A stretch of 62,801 nt of DNA from assembly GCF_000739655.1 (NCBI RefSeq), contig NZ_BATR01000134.1:1-62801 (forward strand), given 5' to 3'. The position numbers and the translations under genes are program-made. The notes beneath the pieces were generated by a model. It had not been told where the DNA came from and did not search any database. It saw only the letters and a program-made list of their open reading frames with translations. Source of the DNA: Verrucomicrobium sp. BvORR106. Lineage in GTDB: Bacteria > Verrucomicrobiota > Verrucomicrobiia > Verrucomicrobiales > Verrucomicrobiaceae. Shown here piece by piece: positions 44,461 to 53,012 of this stretch (positions within the stretch are counted from its first letter, which is position 1; every line of letters starts with the position of its first letter).

Positions 44461-46914
44461 ATGCCAAGACTGCCGCTCCTCGCCACCGCCACCCTGTTGA
44501 TCACGGCCGCCCCGCTTCCGGCTGCGCCCGATACCAAGGCTTTTTTCGGCAATCATTGCCTGGAGTGCCACGACACGGAAACCAAAAAAGGCGGCGTGGA
44601 CCTGGAGGCTCTGCTCTGGGCCCCCAATGAAAAAGGAACCTACGACAAGTGGGTGAAGGTGTACGATGTGGTGCACAAGGGCGAGATGCCCCCCAAGAAA
44701 GAGGAGCGCCCCCCGGCCGATACCTCCAAGGCCTTTCTCGCGAACCTCGGGGACAACCTGAACACGGTGGACAAGCAGAAGGTCGCGGCGAACGGCCGTA
44801 CCGTCCTGCGTCGGCTGAACCGGGAGGAGTATGAGCGGACCGTTCAGGATCTGCTGAGCATCACGCTACCGCTCACTGCCATGTTGCCGGCCGACACGCC
44901 GCTATATGGCTTCGACACCGTTTCAGAAGGGTTGCGACTCTCCACCCTCCAGATGGAGAAGTACCTGGAGGCCGCGGACGCTGCCGTTGATGCCGCGATC
45001 AATCTCGGACCAGAACCCGCGCCTATCAGTGGCCACTGGCTGGTCAAGGACGAGGAAGGCGTGCGCAAGAACATCGACACCCCGGAAGGCACGCTGACCA
45101 ATCCCAACGATCCCAAGAGCAAGCACCGCCAGTTGCTCCGCGAACTCCCGGATGGTGCCATCGTCTTCTTTGACCAGGGCTACCCGGCGGCCCAGATTCG
45201 CCAGGTGGAGCGCCATCCGGCCGGACTGTTCCGCATCCGCGTAAGCGCCTACGGCTTCCAGAGCAAGGGCGAGAGCATCCCCATGCGGGTTTACGGAGAC
45301 AACTTCAAGGACAAGCAGCTCCTGGGCTGGTTCGACATGCCCGCGGACAAGCCTCGCGTGGTGGAGTTCGTGGGCCGTCTTCGCGCCAACGAACACCTGC
45401 GTATCGAGCCGACCAACACCGGCGTGGATGAGAAGGGGCAGAACGTGTACAACATCGGGGCCAAGGAGTTCGGGGGAAATGGCCTGGCCATCCAGTGGGT
45501 GGAGGTGGAAGGCCCCCTCAAAGAAACCTGGCCGCCCCGCAGCATGGAGGCCCTTTTTGGCGACACGCCGATCACCAAGATCGAGGAAGGTCGCAAGAAC
45601 CGCGACAAGCGGGTGGCTTATGAAATCAAGCCGGAAGATCCCAAGGCCAGCGCCAAGCAGGTCTTGGAACGCTTTGCCACCAAGGCCTTCCGCCGACCGC
45701 TGGAACCGGGCGAAGCAGACCGTTATGTGAAGCTGACGACGGATGCGCTGGACGAACAACTGAACTATCTCGACGCCATCCGCATCGGCTTCCGCGCCAT
45801 CCTCACCGCCCCGCAGTTCCTCTTCCTGGAGGAGCACACTGGCAAGCTGACCGACCACGCCCTGGCCTCCCGGCTCTCTTACTTCCTCTGGAGCACCATG
45901 CCGGATGAGGAACTGCTCAAGCTGGCGAGCGAGAAGAAACTCAGTGATCCCCAAGTGCTGCGTGGCCAGGTGGAGCGGATGCTCAAGAACGAACGGGCCA
46001 ATGCCTTTGTCACCAATTTCACCGGCCAGTGGCTGGACCTTCGCAACATCGACGCCACCACGCCGGACAAGAAGCTCTACCCCGAGGCGGACGAGCTTCT
46101 GCGGGTGTCCATGGTGGACGAGACCGAGGCCTTCTTCACGGAACTGCTTACCTCGAACCTCCCCGTCACCAACATCATCCAGTCTGACTTTGCGATGCTC
46201 AACAGCCGGCTGGCGGCGCATTATCAGATCGAAGGGGTGGACGGTGAACAGATTCGCAAGGTCTCGCTGCCCGCCAATAGCCCGCGGGGCGGCATCATCA
46301 CGCAGGCCAGCGTGCTCAAGGTCACGGCGAATGGCACCACCACCTCGCCCGTGTTGCGTGGAGCCTGGGTCATGAAGAAGCTGCTGGGCCAGCCGCCCTC
46401 ACCCCCGCCCCCCGGCGTGGGCTCTCTGGAGCCTGATACTCGCGGAGCCACCACTGTGCGTGAGCAGCTGGACAAGCATCGCAACTCGGAAACGTGCAAG
46501 GGCTGCCATAGCAAGATCGACCCTCCCGGTTTCGCGCTGGAGAGCTTCGACGTCATCGGCGGATTCCGGGAGCGTTACCGCTCGCAGGACAAAGGCGACA
46601 CCACCACCGTGCCGAACACGCAGAAGAAGCGCCTCTACATCAAACTCGGGCCGGGCGTGGATGCCAGCGGAGCTCTGGCAGATGGATCGGCTTTCACCGG
46701 AATCACCGACTTCAAAAAGCTGCTCATGGCCAATCCCCAACCGGTGGTCCGGGCACTGACGGAGAAGCTCGTCATCTACTCCACCGGCGCTGGCATCGGA
46801 TTCTCCGATCGCCCCGCCATCGACGCCATCGTTGCCAAAACGCAGGAACAGGGCGGCGGACTCCGCACTCTGGTTCAGGAAATTGTGCAAAGTCCCCTCT
46901 TCCAGAACAAGTAA
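44461..46914 (+). CDS. DUF1592/DUF1588 planctomycete-type cytochrome c protein
   Basis: I chose the ATG at 44461 (MPRLPLLATATLLITAAP), which begins a signal peptide; the product has 817 residues. Starts at 44353 or 44431 add non-signal residues. The domain order is family-typical: a PSCyt1-like heme motif CLECHD, then DUF1587, DUF1595 and DUF1592 (LASRLSYFLWSTMPDEELL), DUF1588 (GGIITQASVLKVTANGTTTS) and DUF1585 at the end. A second CxxCH lies in CKGCHSKIDPPGFALE. The gene is paired with a DUF1552 gene, as is usual. These pairs are thought to be extracytoplasmic, perhaps oxidising polymers, without proven function. Confidence 0.9.
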   Translation: MPRLPLLATATLLITAAPLPAAPDTKAFFGNHCLECHDTETKKGGVDLEALLWAPNEKGTYDKWVKVYDVVHKGEMPPKKEERPPADTSKAFLANLGDNLNTVDKQKVAANGRTVLRRLNREEYERTVQDLLSITLPLTAMLPADTPLYGFDTVSEGLRLSTLQMEKYLEAADAAVDAAINLGPEPAPISGHWLVKDEEGVRKNIDTPEGTLTNPNDPKSKHRQLLRELPDGAIVFFDQGYPAAQIRQVERHPAGLFRIRVSAYGFQSKGESIPMRVYGDNFKDKQLLGWFDMPADKPRVVEFVGRLRANEHLRIEPTNTGVDEKGQNVYNIGAKEFGGNGLAIQWVEVEGPLKETWPPRSMEALFGDTPITKIEEGRKNRDKRVAYEIKPEDPKASAKQVLERFATKAFRRPLEPGEADRYVKLTTDALDEQLNYLDAIRIGFRAILTAPQFLFLEEHTGKLTDHALASRLSYFLWSTMPDEELLKLASEKKLSDPQVLRGQVERMLKNERANAFVTNFTGQWLDLRNIDATTPDKKLYPEADELLRVSMVDETEAFFTELLTSNLPVTNIIQSDFAMLNSRLAAHYQIEGVDGEQIRKVSLPANSPRGGIITQASVLKVTANGTTTSPVLRGAWVMKKLLGQPPSPPPPGVGSLEPDTRGATTVREQLDKHRNSETCKGCHSKIDPPGFALESFDVIGGFRERYRSQDKGDTTTVPNTQKKRLYIKLGPGVDASGALADGSAFTGITDFKKLLMANPQPVVRALTEKLVIYSTGAGIGFSDRPAIDAIVAKTQEQGGGLRTLVQEIVQSPLFQNK

Positions 46915-46934
46915 ACGTCACTGATCACGCCACC

Positions 46935-48212
46935 ATGAACCGCCCTTCATCCCCTCTCTCCCGACGCGCCTTCCTGCGTGGCACCGGCGTCTCCTTGGCT
47001 CTGCCCTTCCTGGATGCCATGTGGCCGCACAAGGCCTCGGCGGCAGCGGCAGCCTCCCCCAAGCGGATGGTGGCCGTCTGCACTAGCCTCGGCATCTACG
47101 GTCCCGCCTTCTTCCCCACCGCCGCAGGACGCGACTACGTCGCCACGGAGTACCTGGAGCTGATGAAGGAGCACCGCAATGACTTCACCGTCTTCTCCGG
47201 TCTCTCCCACCCGGACCAGTCCGGTGCCGATGGCCACTCCTCAGAGATGACCTGGCTCACCTCCGCCCGCCACCCGGGCTTGGGCGGATTCCGCAACACC
47301 ATCTCTCTGGACCAGTATGTGGCGGAAAAGATCGGGGTGGAAACCCGCTACCCCTCGCTCACACTGGGCACGAACAACGTCAGCCAGAGCTACACCCGCA
47401 GCGGCGTGATGATCCCGGCAGAGACGCGCCCCTCCGTCGTCTTCGCCAAGCTCTTCACCAACGGCTCCCAGTGGGAAGTCCAGCAGCAGATGCGCAAGCT
47501 CAAGGACGGACGCAGCATCATGGATACCGTCCGCGAAGAGGCCAAACGGTTCGGCTCCCGAGTTGGCTCCTCAGACCGCGAGAAGCTGGACGAGTACTTC
47601 ACCTCTGTGCGGGAGATGGAACTGCGTCTGGCCAAGCAGGAGGAATGGGTGCAGAAGCCCAAGCCCGTGATCGACGCCAAGGCTCCCTCTGATATCGCTG
47701 AGAATGCCGACATCATCGGCCGCATGCAGCTGCTCTTTGAACTGGTGCCCCTGGCCCTCCAGACAGACAGCACCCGCCTCATCACCATCTTGGTGCAAGG
47801 ACGCGGCGATGTCCCACCTGTGCCCGGCGTGAGCATCGATCACCACAACCTCTCCCACCACGGCCAGGATCCCGAAAAGATCCGCCAGCTTGAACTGGTA
47901 GAGAAGGCAGAGATGAACGCCTGCAACAAACTGCTGGGCGCGCTCAAACAGAAGAAAGAAGGCGACAAGTGCCTGCTGGACAACACGATGGTGCTCTTCG
48001 GCAGCAACCTCGGCAACGCCAACAGCCACGACTGGCGCAACTTGCCCGTGCTCCTTGCCGGCGGCGGATTCCAACACGGTCAGCACGTGGCACGCGACGC
48101 CAAGGACAACACCCCGCTCTGCAACCTCTATGTGCAGATGCTCCAGAGGATGGGCATCGAAGGCGACACCTTCGGCACCAGCAGCGCCGCCAGCGTGCCG
48201 GGGTTTGTGTGA
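46935..48212 (+). CDS. DUF1552 protein with Tat signal
   Basis: The 425-residue protein starts with a twin-arginine signal (LSRRAFLRGTGVSLALPFL) and lies 20 bp after the DUF1592 gene, in the usual operon pair. The mature part has MVAVCTSLGIYGPAFFP, FSGLSHPDQSGADGHSS and LFGSNLGNANSHDWRNLPVL, which resemble sulfatase/alkaline-phosphatase-like sequences. Tat export implies folding with a cofactor before secretion. The function is unproven, but a joint extracytoplasmic redox role with the partner cytochrome is likely. The gene ends in a repeat region. Confidence 0.9.
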   Translation: MNRPSSPLSRRAFLRGTGVSLALPFLDAMWPHKASAAAAASPKRMVAVCTSLGIYGPAFFPTAAGRDYVATEYLELMKEHRNDFTVFSGLSHPDQSGADGHSSEMTWLTSARHPGLGGFRNTISLDQYVAEKIGVETRYPSLTLGTNNVSQSYTRSGVMIPAETRPSVVFAKLFTNGSQWEVQQQMRKLKDGRSIMDTVREEAKRFGSRVGSSDREKLDEYFTSVREMELRLAKQEEWVQKPKPVIDAKAPSDIAENADIIGRMQLLFELVPLALQTDSTRLITILVQGRGDVPPVPGVSIDHHNLSHHGQDPEKIRQLELVEKAEMNACNKLLGALKQKKEGDKCLLDNTMVLFGSNLGNANSHDWRNLPVLLAGGGFQHGQHVARDAKDNTPLCNLYVQMLQRMGIEGDTFGTSSAASVPGFV

Positions 48213-48221
48213 GACCCGCTG

Positions 48222-48485
48222 CGCGGGAGACTCCAGACTAGACTAGAAGACACAAGACGCAAGACCTGACGCTCGGGGCGATGCCACCCCGTAGCGCAGA
48301 TTGGCCGGCATCATTCGCCGGAGGCATTGTCTCACACAAAGTCACGAAGGCACAGAGGGTTCAGCATTTCAAAAGAGTCGGGGTTTTCAACCCCGCTCAC
48401 TCCCCAAACGTCCCTTGATCCTCTTCCAGCTCCGCCCACCCCACAGATCGCGGGGCCGGAGACCCCGCCTCCTTGACTCCGCGGC
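48222..48485. repeat. Composite dispersed-repeat region after the DUF1552 gene
   Basis: A CCCGC/GCGGG hairpin (48216-48228) touches this region. The AAGACACAAGAC-type motif is at 48245-48269. An about 155-bp unit at 48331-48485 matches 36134-36310, including CACGAAGGCACAGAGGG and GGGGCCGGAGACCCCGCC. A triloop hairpin CGGGGTT-TTC-AACCCCG (48379-48395) is followed by CTCAC, as is the one at 36381. No gene lies between 48213 and 48523. Confidence 0.7.
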
Positions 48486-48523
48486 CAAGTCACCTCGCGT
48501 TTGCTCGCAAAGCACGGGCACGC

Positions 48524-50257
48524 CTACGCCCCCTTCTTCTGCTCCTTCATCGCCTTCTTGACGCTCTCTTCCATCGCAGCGTATTCATCGCGATAGTCGT
48601 CACTCTGGAGCGTGAGTGCCCGCCCCGCTGTCCGAAGCGCTTTCCAGGCTAGCTCAAGCTGATTCGCCTTCTGGGACTCCCGGACAAACGGCGTCAGCAT
48701 GTCAGAGAAGACCGGACCGCTGCTGGCCTTGCCCAGCTTGCCCATGGCCCAGTCGAGTTGCTTGTAGGCCTCCTCCCATTTGCCCTCTTTCATGAGTTCT
48801 TTCATCTTCCGGTTGGCAGTGTCCAGACTGAGGTCGGTACGCTCCTTGGAGTTCGCGGAGACCACACTGCGCTCCAGCTTGTCCGCCATGTCAGTCTGCC
48901 CGGTTTCCCGCAGCAGCGCCACGTACTTCGTGGTGTATTCGGCCTTCAGGTCTGCATTGCGACTGAACTGGCGGATGGCTGCCTCATAATGCTGGGTCAT
49001 TTGCGCAGGCGCGGCCCCGGTGCCTTTGAGGATGTCCGTCCGCCGGTCCCAGGCATCCGCATCATTGGGGCAGATGCCGATCGCCGTTTCAATGGCAGCT
49101 TTCTCCCGAGGCAGATCGTTGGACGCTTTGAAAAGGTCCGCCATCTCCACATGGAAACGCGCCGTCAGATACTCCGGACGGTTGCGGAAGCGGCTGGCCA
49201 AGTACAGCAGATCGTGATCGGTCATCTTCTTCCCTGTCTGCGGATCTCGTGCAGAACCAGTCGCATAGTTGTCATAGGAATAGCGCCCCTCGTTGAGCTC
49301 CCAATGATCGTCAGACTTCATGTAACCAAACCAGGCATGAGCTCCGCGATTGCCCTCACCCACAAAGAGGATGGAGGGAAGCCCCCGCGCCTTGCCTGAG
49401 GTCCAGGCGAAGTAGGCTTGATCAATACAGATGCCACCGGTCTTTTCGATATCGACCAGTTTGTAGCTTTCACCCAACCAGGAAAGCTTACCCTCTTCGT
49501 ACCGCGGGGTGTCGTAGTTGATGCACGAGAAGGCGCGGCCGAAATCATTCCGGGGAAAACGCACGTTCTTCTGAGCCCAGCGCAGTTCATCGAAGCTGAT
49601 CCAGGTATCCACGATGAACTTGATCTGCTCCACCTCAAGCTTCTTGATATCCAGCATGAGCTTGCCCGCCGTGTCACTCTCCAGCCAGAAGTTGAAACGG
49701 TCCACATTGGTGACGCTGTCCGACTCCAGCGGCACTGCGGACGATTTCACCTGATGGTGAGGCCATGAGTCAGGGCGGTTCCGGTCAAAGACCACGGCCA
49801 CCGCAATGGCCAGCGCCTTGTACACCTTCCAGGCCTCCGGCTTGGCCTGGCGAATGGCGGCCAGCGTTCCCAGCACCTTGGAGGCATCGTCCTCGGTACG
49901 AAGATTGGCGAACAGCTGGTAGCTCAGCGATTCATCCCCCATGAACTCGTCCACAATGGCCGTGGGAATCTCCGCCGTACCGTCCTTGGTATACTTCGCC
50001 TGATCAAGGAACGCGCACCATTGCTGGATGCGCCGCCAGCGGCCAAACGCGGGATCCGTGCCCGAGGTGGACTTGTACGCAGTGCGCAGGACGCCGCCCA
50101 ACTGGAACGCCGCCGTGTTCCACCCCAGGGACTTGATGGCCGCGATCTCGGGTGCCGTCGGGACCTTGCTGATGTCAGCCGCCTTGGCAGCCGGCTGAGT
50201 TCCCAGGGCAGTCGCGAGAGCAGCGCCAAGAGAGAGGAGGAAGCGGGTGGTGCGCAT
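48524..50257 (-). CDS. Secreted transglutaminase-like protein with C-terminal helical repeats
   Basis: The ATG at 50257 (MRTTRFLLSLGAALATALG) begins a signal peptide; the product has 577 residues. Residues about 270-330 contain the transglutaminase-like core: the cysteine in EKTGGICIDQAYFAWT, the histidine in NRGAHAWFGYM, and DDHWELNEGRYSYD as the third-residue region. The last 200 residues are helical and TPR-like (REKAAIETAIGICPNDADAW). Bacterial members often act as peptidases on cell wall or secreted proteins, or as scaffolds. The following gene is on the same strand, 93 bp upstream. Confidence 0.7.
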   Translation of the reverse strand: MRTTRFLLSLGAALATALGTQPAAKAADISKVPTAPEIAAIKSLGWNTAAFQLGGVLRTAYKSTSGTDPAFGRWRRIQQWCAFLDQAKYTKDGTAEIPTAIVDEFMGDESLSYQLFANLRTEDDASKVLGTLAAIRQAKPEAWKVYKALAIAVAVVFDRNRPDSWPHHQVKSSAVPLESDSVTNVDRFNFWLESDTAGKLMLDIKKLEVEQIKFIVDTWISFDELRWAQKNVRFPRNDFGRAFSCINYDTPRYEEGKLSWLGESYKLVDIEKTGGICIDQAYFAWTSGKARGLPSILFVGEGNRGAHAWFGYMKSDDHWELNEGRYSYDNYATGSARDPQTGKKMTDHDLLYLASRFRNRPEYLTARFHVEMADLFKASNDLPREKAAIETAIGICPNDADAWDRRTDILKGTGAAPAQMTQHYEAAIRQFSRNADLKAEYTTKYVALLRETGQTDMADKLERSVVSANSKERTDLSLDTANRKMKELMKEGKWEEAYKQLDWAMGKLGKASSGPVFSDMLTPFVRESQKANQLELAWKALRTAGRALTLQSDDYRDEYAAMEESVKKAMKEQKKGA

Positions 50258-50350
50258 AAGATCAAATTCCCTGATCCAGGGACGTTGTATAGTGAGAAAT
50301 CCCCCACCCAGCGTTGGAAAAAAGCCAATCCGCGGCAGTCTTTGCCCCAC

Positions 50351-50938
50351 TTACTTGCCATCCTGCACCTTAAGGACAGCAATGGAGCCGTTCTTGGCCA
50401 GATCCTTGCCAAAGGCAAGTTCCACCTTGGCCTGAGCATCTTTCACCCCGTCCACGGTGATTTGAGGCACCGAGCTGTAGCCCGCACCGGCATCCACAAT
50501 CTCAAAAGCGGTGACCTTCCCATCCTTCACCAGCGCATGAGCCACCGCGTCGCGATGCGTCCAGAGTTCATTGCGCCCCCGGGCATAGCGGTAGTAGTTG
50601 GAGACGGTATCCAGGCGGTCATTGGTGATGCCGTGCTTGCCCAGGGCGTTCATCAGCGCGGCCTTGTTTTCCCTGACCTGATTGGGCTCCGGCGCGGTGC
50701 CCGCCCGCGCGGGTTTCACATGGCTGAAGGCCTCACGGAACACCTCGGTCGGAACCCCCAATGCTGCCGCAATCAGGTTCACAGGCCGTCCGCGATCTTG
50801 TCCTTCGGTTTCATGCCCGCCGGAGAATACCACCGGTACCCGGGTTACGCCTGCGGGAAGCGCAGGAGACTCAGCACTGAGAGGAAACGCAGCGGCGGCG
50901 ACCAGAAGGAAAAACGCGCGAACGGTTAAGGCTTTCAT
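50351..50938 (-). CDS. Exported protein of unknown function
   Basis: The ATG at 50938 (MKALTVRAFFLLVAAAAFP) gives 195 residues with a signal peptide cleaved near LSAES. The mature part contains VPVVFSGGHETEGQDRGRP, a helix ENKAALMNALGKHGI and a C-terminal strand pair AFEIVDAGAGYSSVPQITV. The GAGYSSVP segment resembles the short GxGYxxxPxV repeat found in some secreted beta-rich proteins. I recognise no family and no catalytic residues. It lies upstream of the transglutaminase-like gene and may be co-transcribed. Confidence 0.5.
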   Translation of the reverse strand: MKALTVRAFFLLVAAAAFPLSAESPALPAGVTRVPVVFSGGHETEGQDRGRPVNLIAAALGVPTEVFREAFSHVKPARAGTAPEPNQVRENKAALMNALGKHGITNDRLDTVSNYYRYARGRNELWTHRDAVAHALVKDGKVTAFEIVDAGAGYSSVPQITVDGVKDAQAKVELAFGKDLAKNGSIAVLKVQDGK

Positions 50939-51120
50939 GTGGTGAAGAACGGTGAGTCCCACGCGATGCCGCAGGATCCGCCAGAATTCCGGCGAAGCCA
51001 TGCGAGTCACGATCACCAGTCTTCAACTATCCATTTCAGCAACAGTTGCGCGATGGGTCATCGAATCGTGAGACCTGCGTCGAAAGCCCCCGCACCTCCT
51101 GGCTACTGCATTACCCCCAA

Positions 51121-51310
51121 CACCTGAGCGCGAAGCGCTTTTGGGATTGCGGCAAGAATTGCCGCTTTGGCGACTCTTGTGATACTCTTGAACCCTTCGC
51201 CTTCAGCAGGGGGCCATCGTGCCCTCCGCTGCCGGTCCACACTACGCCCGCACCACACAGGACTCCCCAAAGCGGTGATTCTCACCGCAGTCCCAAAATC
51301 CCGCTGCGCG
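51121..51310. repeat. Inverted-terminal (MITE-like) element, diverged copy 3
   Basis: It starts CACCTGAGCGCG, followed by TTTTGGGATTGCGGC. Near the end GCGGTGATTCTCACCGCAG and TCCCAAA match the right end of the elements at 1294 and 1583. The middle is alignable but has substitutions and gaps, and the terminal CAGGTG is lost. The rest of the gap from 50939 to 51421 holds no gene that I recognise. Confidence 0.7.
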
Positions 51311-51421
51311 GGATCAGCTGCTGAAGATTGTGAGGTGGCTCGGAAAACAATGCCGGCCTTTGATGCCGAAAGACTCAACCTCAACAACGCGTTCACGCAC
51401 ACACCGACTCATCAACTCCAT

Positions 51422-51729
51422 TCAACCCCTGCGCCTGTTTTTCTTCCTACGCGACCGCCTCTGAACCTTCGAATCAGATCGCGTCTTCGCGTTCAAATTC
51501 GGAGACTCAATATGCTTTCGCACTATCATGCACCATGCCTCCCTGAAGCTGAACCAGGCAAGAGCCCCGAGCAGTAGAATGACCCAGCCCATTCCCTCAG
51601 AACCACGAGGATTTGCGCCACCCGGGAAGGATGGGTGATCGAGCCCCCCACTAACAGGTAAATGGCCCAACCGGTGAAGAGGCAGCCCCCTAGCAAGAAC
51701 AGGATAGTTTGTGTCAGCTTTGTCTTCAA
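51422..51729 (-). pseudogene. Small two-helix membrane protein, apparently frameshifted
   Basis: From an ATG at 51729 the frame reads MKTKLTQTILFLLGGCLFTG and a first membrane helix, then ITHPSRVAQILVVL. Near 51597 the coding pattern moves to another frame, EGMGWVILLLGALAWFSF, a second membrane helix. A basic tail, RRSRRKKNRRRG, ends at 51422. Joined by a -1 shift, this makes a coherent protein of about 100 residues with two helices. I see no slippery heptamer. A sequencing error or a real inactivating frameshift are both possible. Confidence 0.45.
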
Positions 51730-51790
51730 TGACTACAGAAGTTTGCATCGGCCTTTACCGGAACGCCAGGTCTAACTCATCAAACCAAAA

Positions 51791-51819
51791 AAAGGCCGGA
51801 GCAATCTGCTCCGGCCTTT
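51791..51819 (-). terminator. Rho-independent terminator of the lipoprotein gene
   Basis: AAAGGCCGGAGCA-ATC-TGCTCCGGCCTTT is a perfect 13-bp stem with a 3-nt loop. On the minus strand the T-run (TTTTTTTGG) continues it, 33 bp after the lipoprotein gene stop. Confidence 0.92.
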
Positions 51820-51852
51820 AAACCTAACTCTGAATCATCGACACACGGGCGC

Positions 51853-52632
51853 TTACTTCAGCTTGATCGTGAGCTTCTCTTTGCCTTCGATCTTGATGCC
51901 ATCGAAGCCCTTGAACTCTTCAGCAGCCTGCTGAGGGGTCATGTCCTTCTTGTCCATGAGCTCGGCGAACTTCTTGAAGCCCTCGGGTTTTTCCAGGAGC
52001 TTGTCCATGTTCATCTCCATGAGTGTCACGGTGTCACCGCTCACGTGAGTCGCGTCCGTGCTGGCGATGCCGCTGGCGGACTTGAAAGCGAAGTGAAAAC
52101 GCATGCCGGCGAACATGGGCTTCATCATGGCCATCTGAGCCTCAAGGTCCTTGGGCACTTCAGGCTTTGGTGCGTTCGGGTCAGCCTCTTTGGGTTTGTC
52201 CTGGGGCAGGTTCACAGTGAGCGTATCGCCCTCCAAACCGAAGGTGATGGACTTCTCGCCATCCTTCACATCGCCGGGAGCATACTTGAGCTTGCGCACA
52301 TCCGCGAAAGCATAGGTCAGCTTCACGCCTTCACGTCCGTCGGGAGACTTGATCTCCTCGTAGGCCTTCAGCGTGACGCCCTCACCCAGCTTGGAGGCCT
52401 TCTCGCCCGCCTTTTCCTTGGTGGGCAGGATGTCCATCTTCGGACCGCCTTCGCCGCCCTGGCCACCTGCGCCTGCGGCCATCATGGCCTTCAGCTGGGC
52501 ACTGACGAGCGTGGTCTCTTCCACTACGCCGGAGCCGTCTTTGTTCACAGTCACGACGGAAGAAAGCTCAAAACAGCTCGCCAGGAAAAGCGACGCCGTC
52601 AGGGCACCAAGGAGTCGAAAGAATTTTTTCAT
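51853..52632 (-). CDS. Lipoprotein of unknown function
   Basis: The 259-residue protein has a lipobox in MKKFFRLLGALTASLFLASC (cysteine at residue 20). After it come FELSSVVTVNKDGSGVVEET, a pattern often seen in LppM-like or DUF-type lipoproteins whose beta-rich domain starts with a V-x-V-x(2)-DGSG strand. A Pro/Lys-rich linker (about 140-165, KPKEADPNAPKPEVPKD) follows, then FHFAFKSASGIASTDATHVS. There is no enzyme motif. It is probably anchored in the outer membrane. A strong terminator suggests a single-gene transcript. Confidence 0.65.
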   Translation of the reverse strand: MKKFFRLLGALTASLFLASCFELSSVVTVNKDGSGVVEETTLVSAQLKAMMAAGAGGQGGEGGPKMDILPTKEKAGEKASKLGEGVTLKAYEEIKSPDGREGVKLTYAFADVRKLKYAPGDVKDGEKSITFGLEGDTLTVNLPQDKPKEADPNAPKPEVPKDLEAQMAMMKPMFAGMRFHFAFKSASGIASTDATHVSGDTVTLMEMNMDKLLEKPEGFKKFAELMDKKDMTPQQAAEEFKGFDGIKIEGKEKLTIKLK

Positions 52633-52790
52633 CGCGCCACCTTATCAACGCGGGAATCAGGCGCACAAGATGGATTTGGGGGAATTTTCGACAGGATAAG
52701 AAAAATTCTGGGCCGGAATGCCTGCTGAGACACAGAAAAGTGTGCAGGAGGAAAGGGAGAGTCAAACGCCCCTGCAGCATCGCCACAGGT

Positions 52791-52812
52791 GTAGTCCGAC
52801 GGTCCCCGTCGG
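52791..52812 (-). repeat. GTAGT-flanked triloop hairpin
   Basis: GTAGT is followed by CCGACGG-TCC-CCGTCGG (52796-52812) and CTCAG. The same design occurs at 36381 (stem CCGGTTG) and, on the other strand, at 59725 (stem CCGGCTG). The stems differ but remain complementary, and loop and flanks are kept. The gap from 52633 to 53012 has no gene. Confidence 0.65.
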
Positions 52813-52911
52813 CTCAGGCGCCGCGGAGTCGCAGCCCCAACCCACAATCAGTCATATTTTGCAGACAGACCGCCGCAACTTCCTTCGGAGTAGTGCTCTC
52901 GTCTCCTCCAC

Positions 52912-52964
52912 CCAACGTGGGACTTGTTGCCGGATCCTCTTCGAGGAAGAGATTCGGCTGAGCG
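52912..52964 (+). repeat. About 52-bp dispersed repeat, copy 2
   Basis: It is the counterpart of 21891-21942 on the opposite strand, sharing CCAAC, ATCCTCTTCGAG and a CTGAGC end, at roughly four bases in five. The minus-strand reading gives FLEEDPATSPTL, close to FLEEDKATSPML in the other copy. It may be a decayed coding fragment or another extragenic repeat. Confidence 0.5.
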
Positions 52965-53012
52965 TCCACACAAGACAAGTCCCCCAAAATTGCCCGGCAA
53001 TTGCCCCCCATC

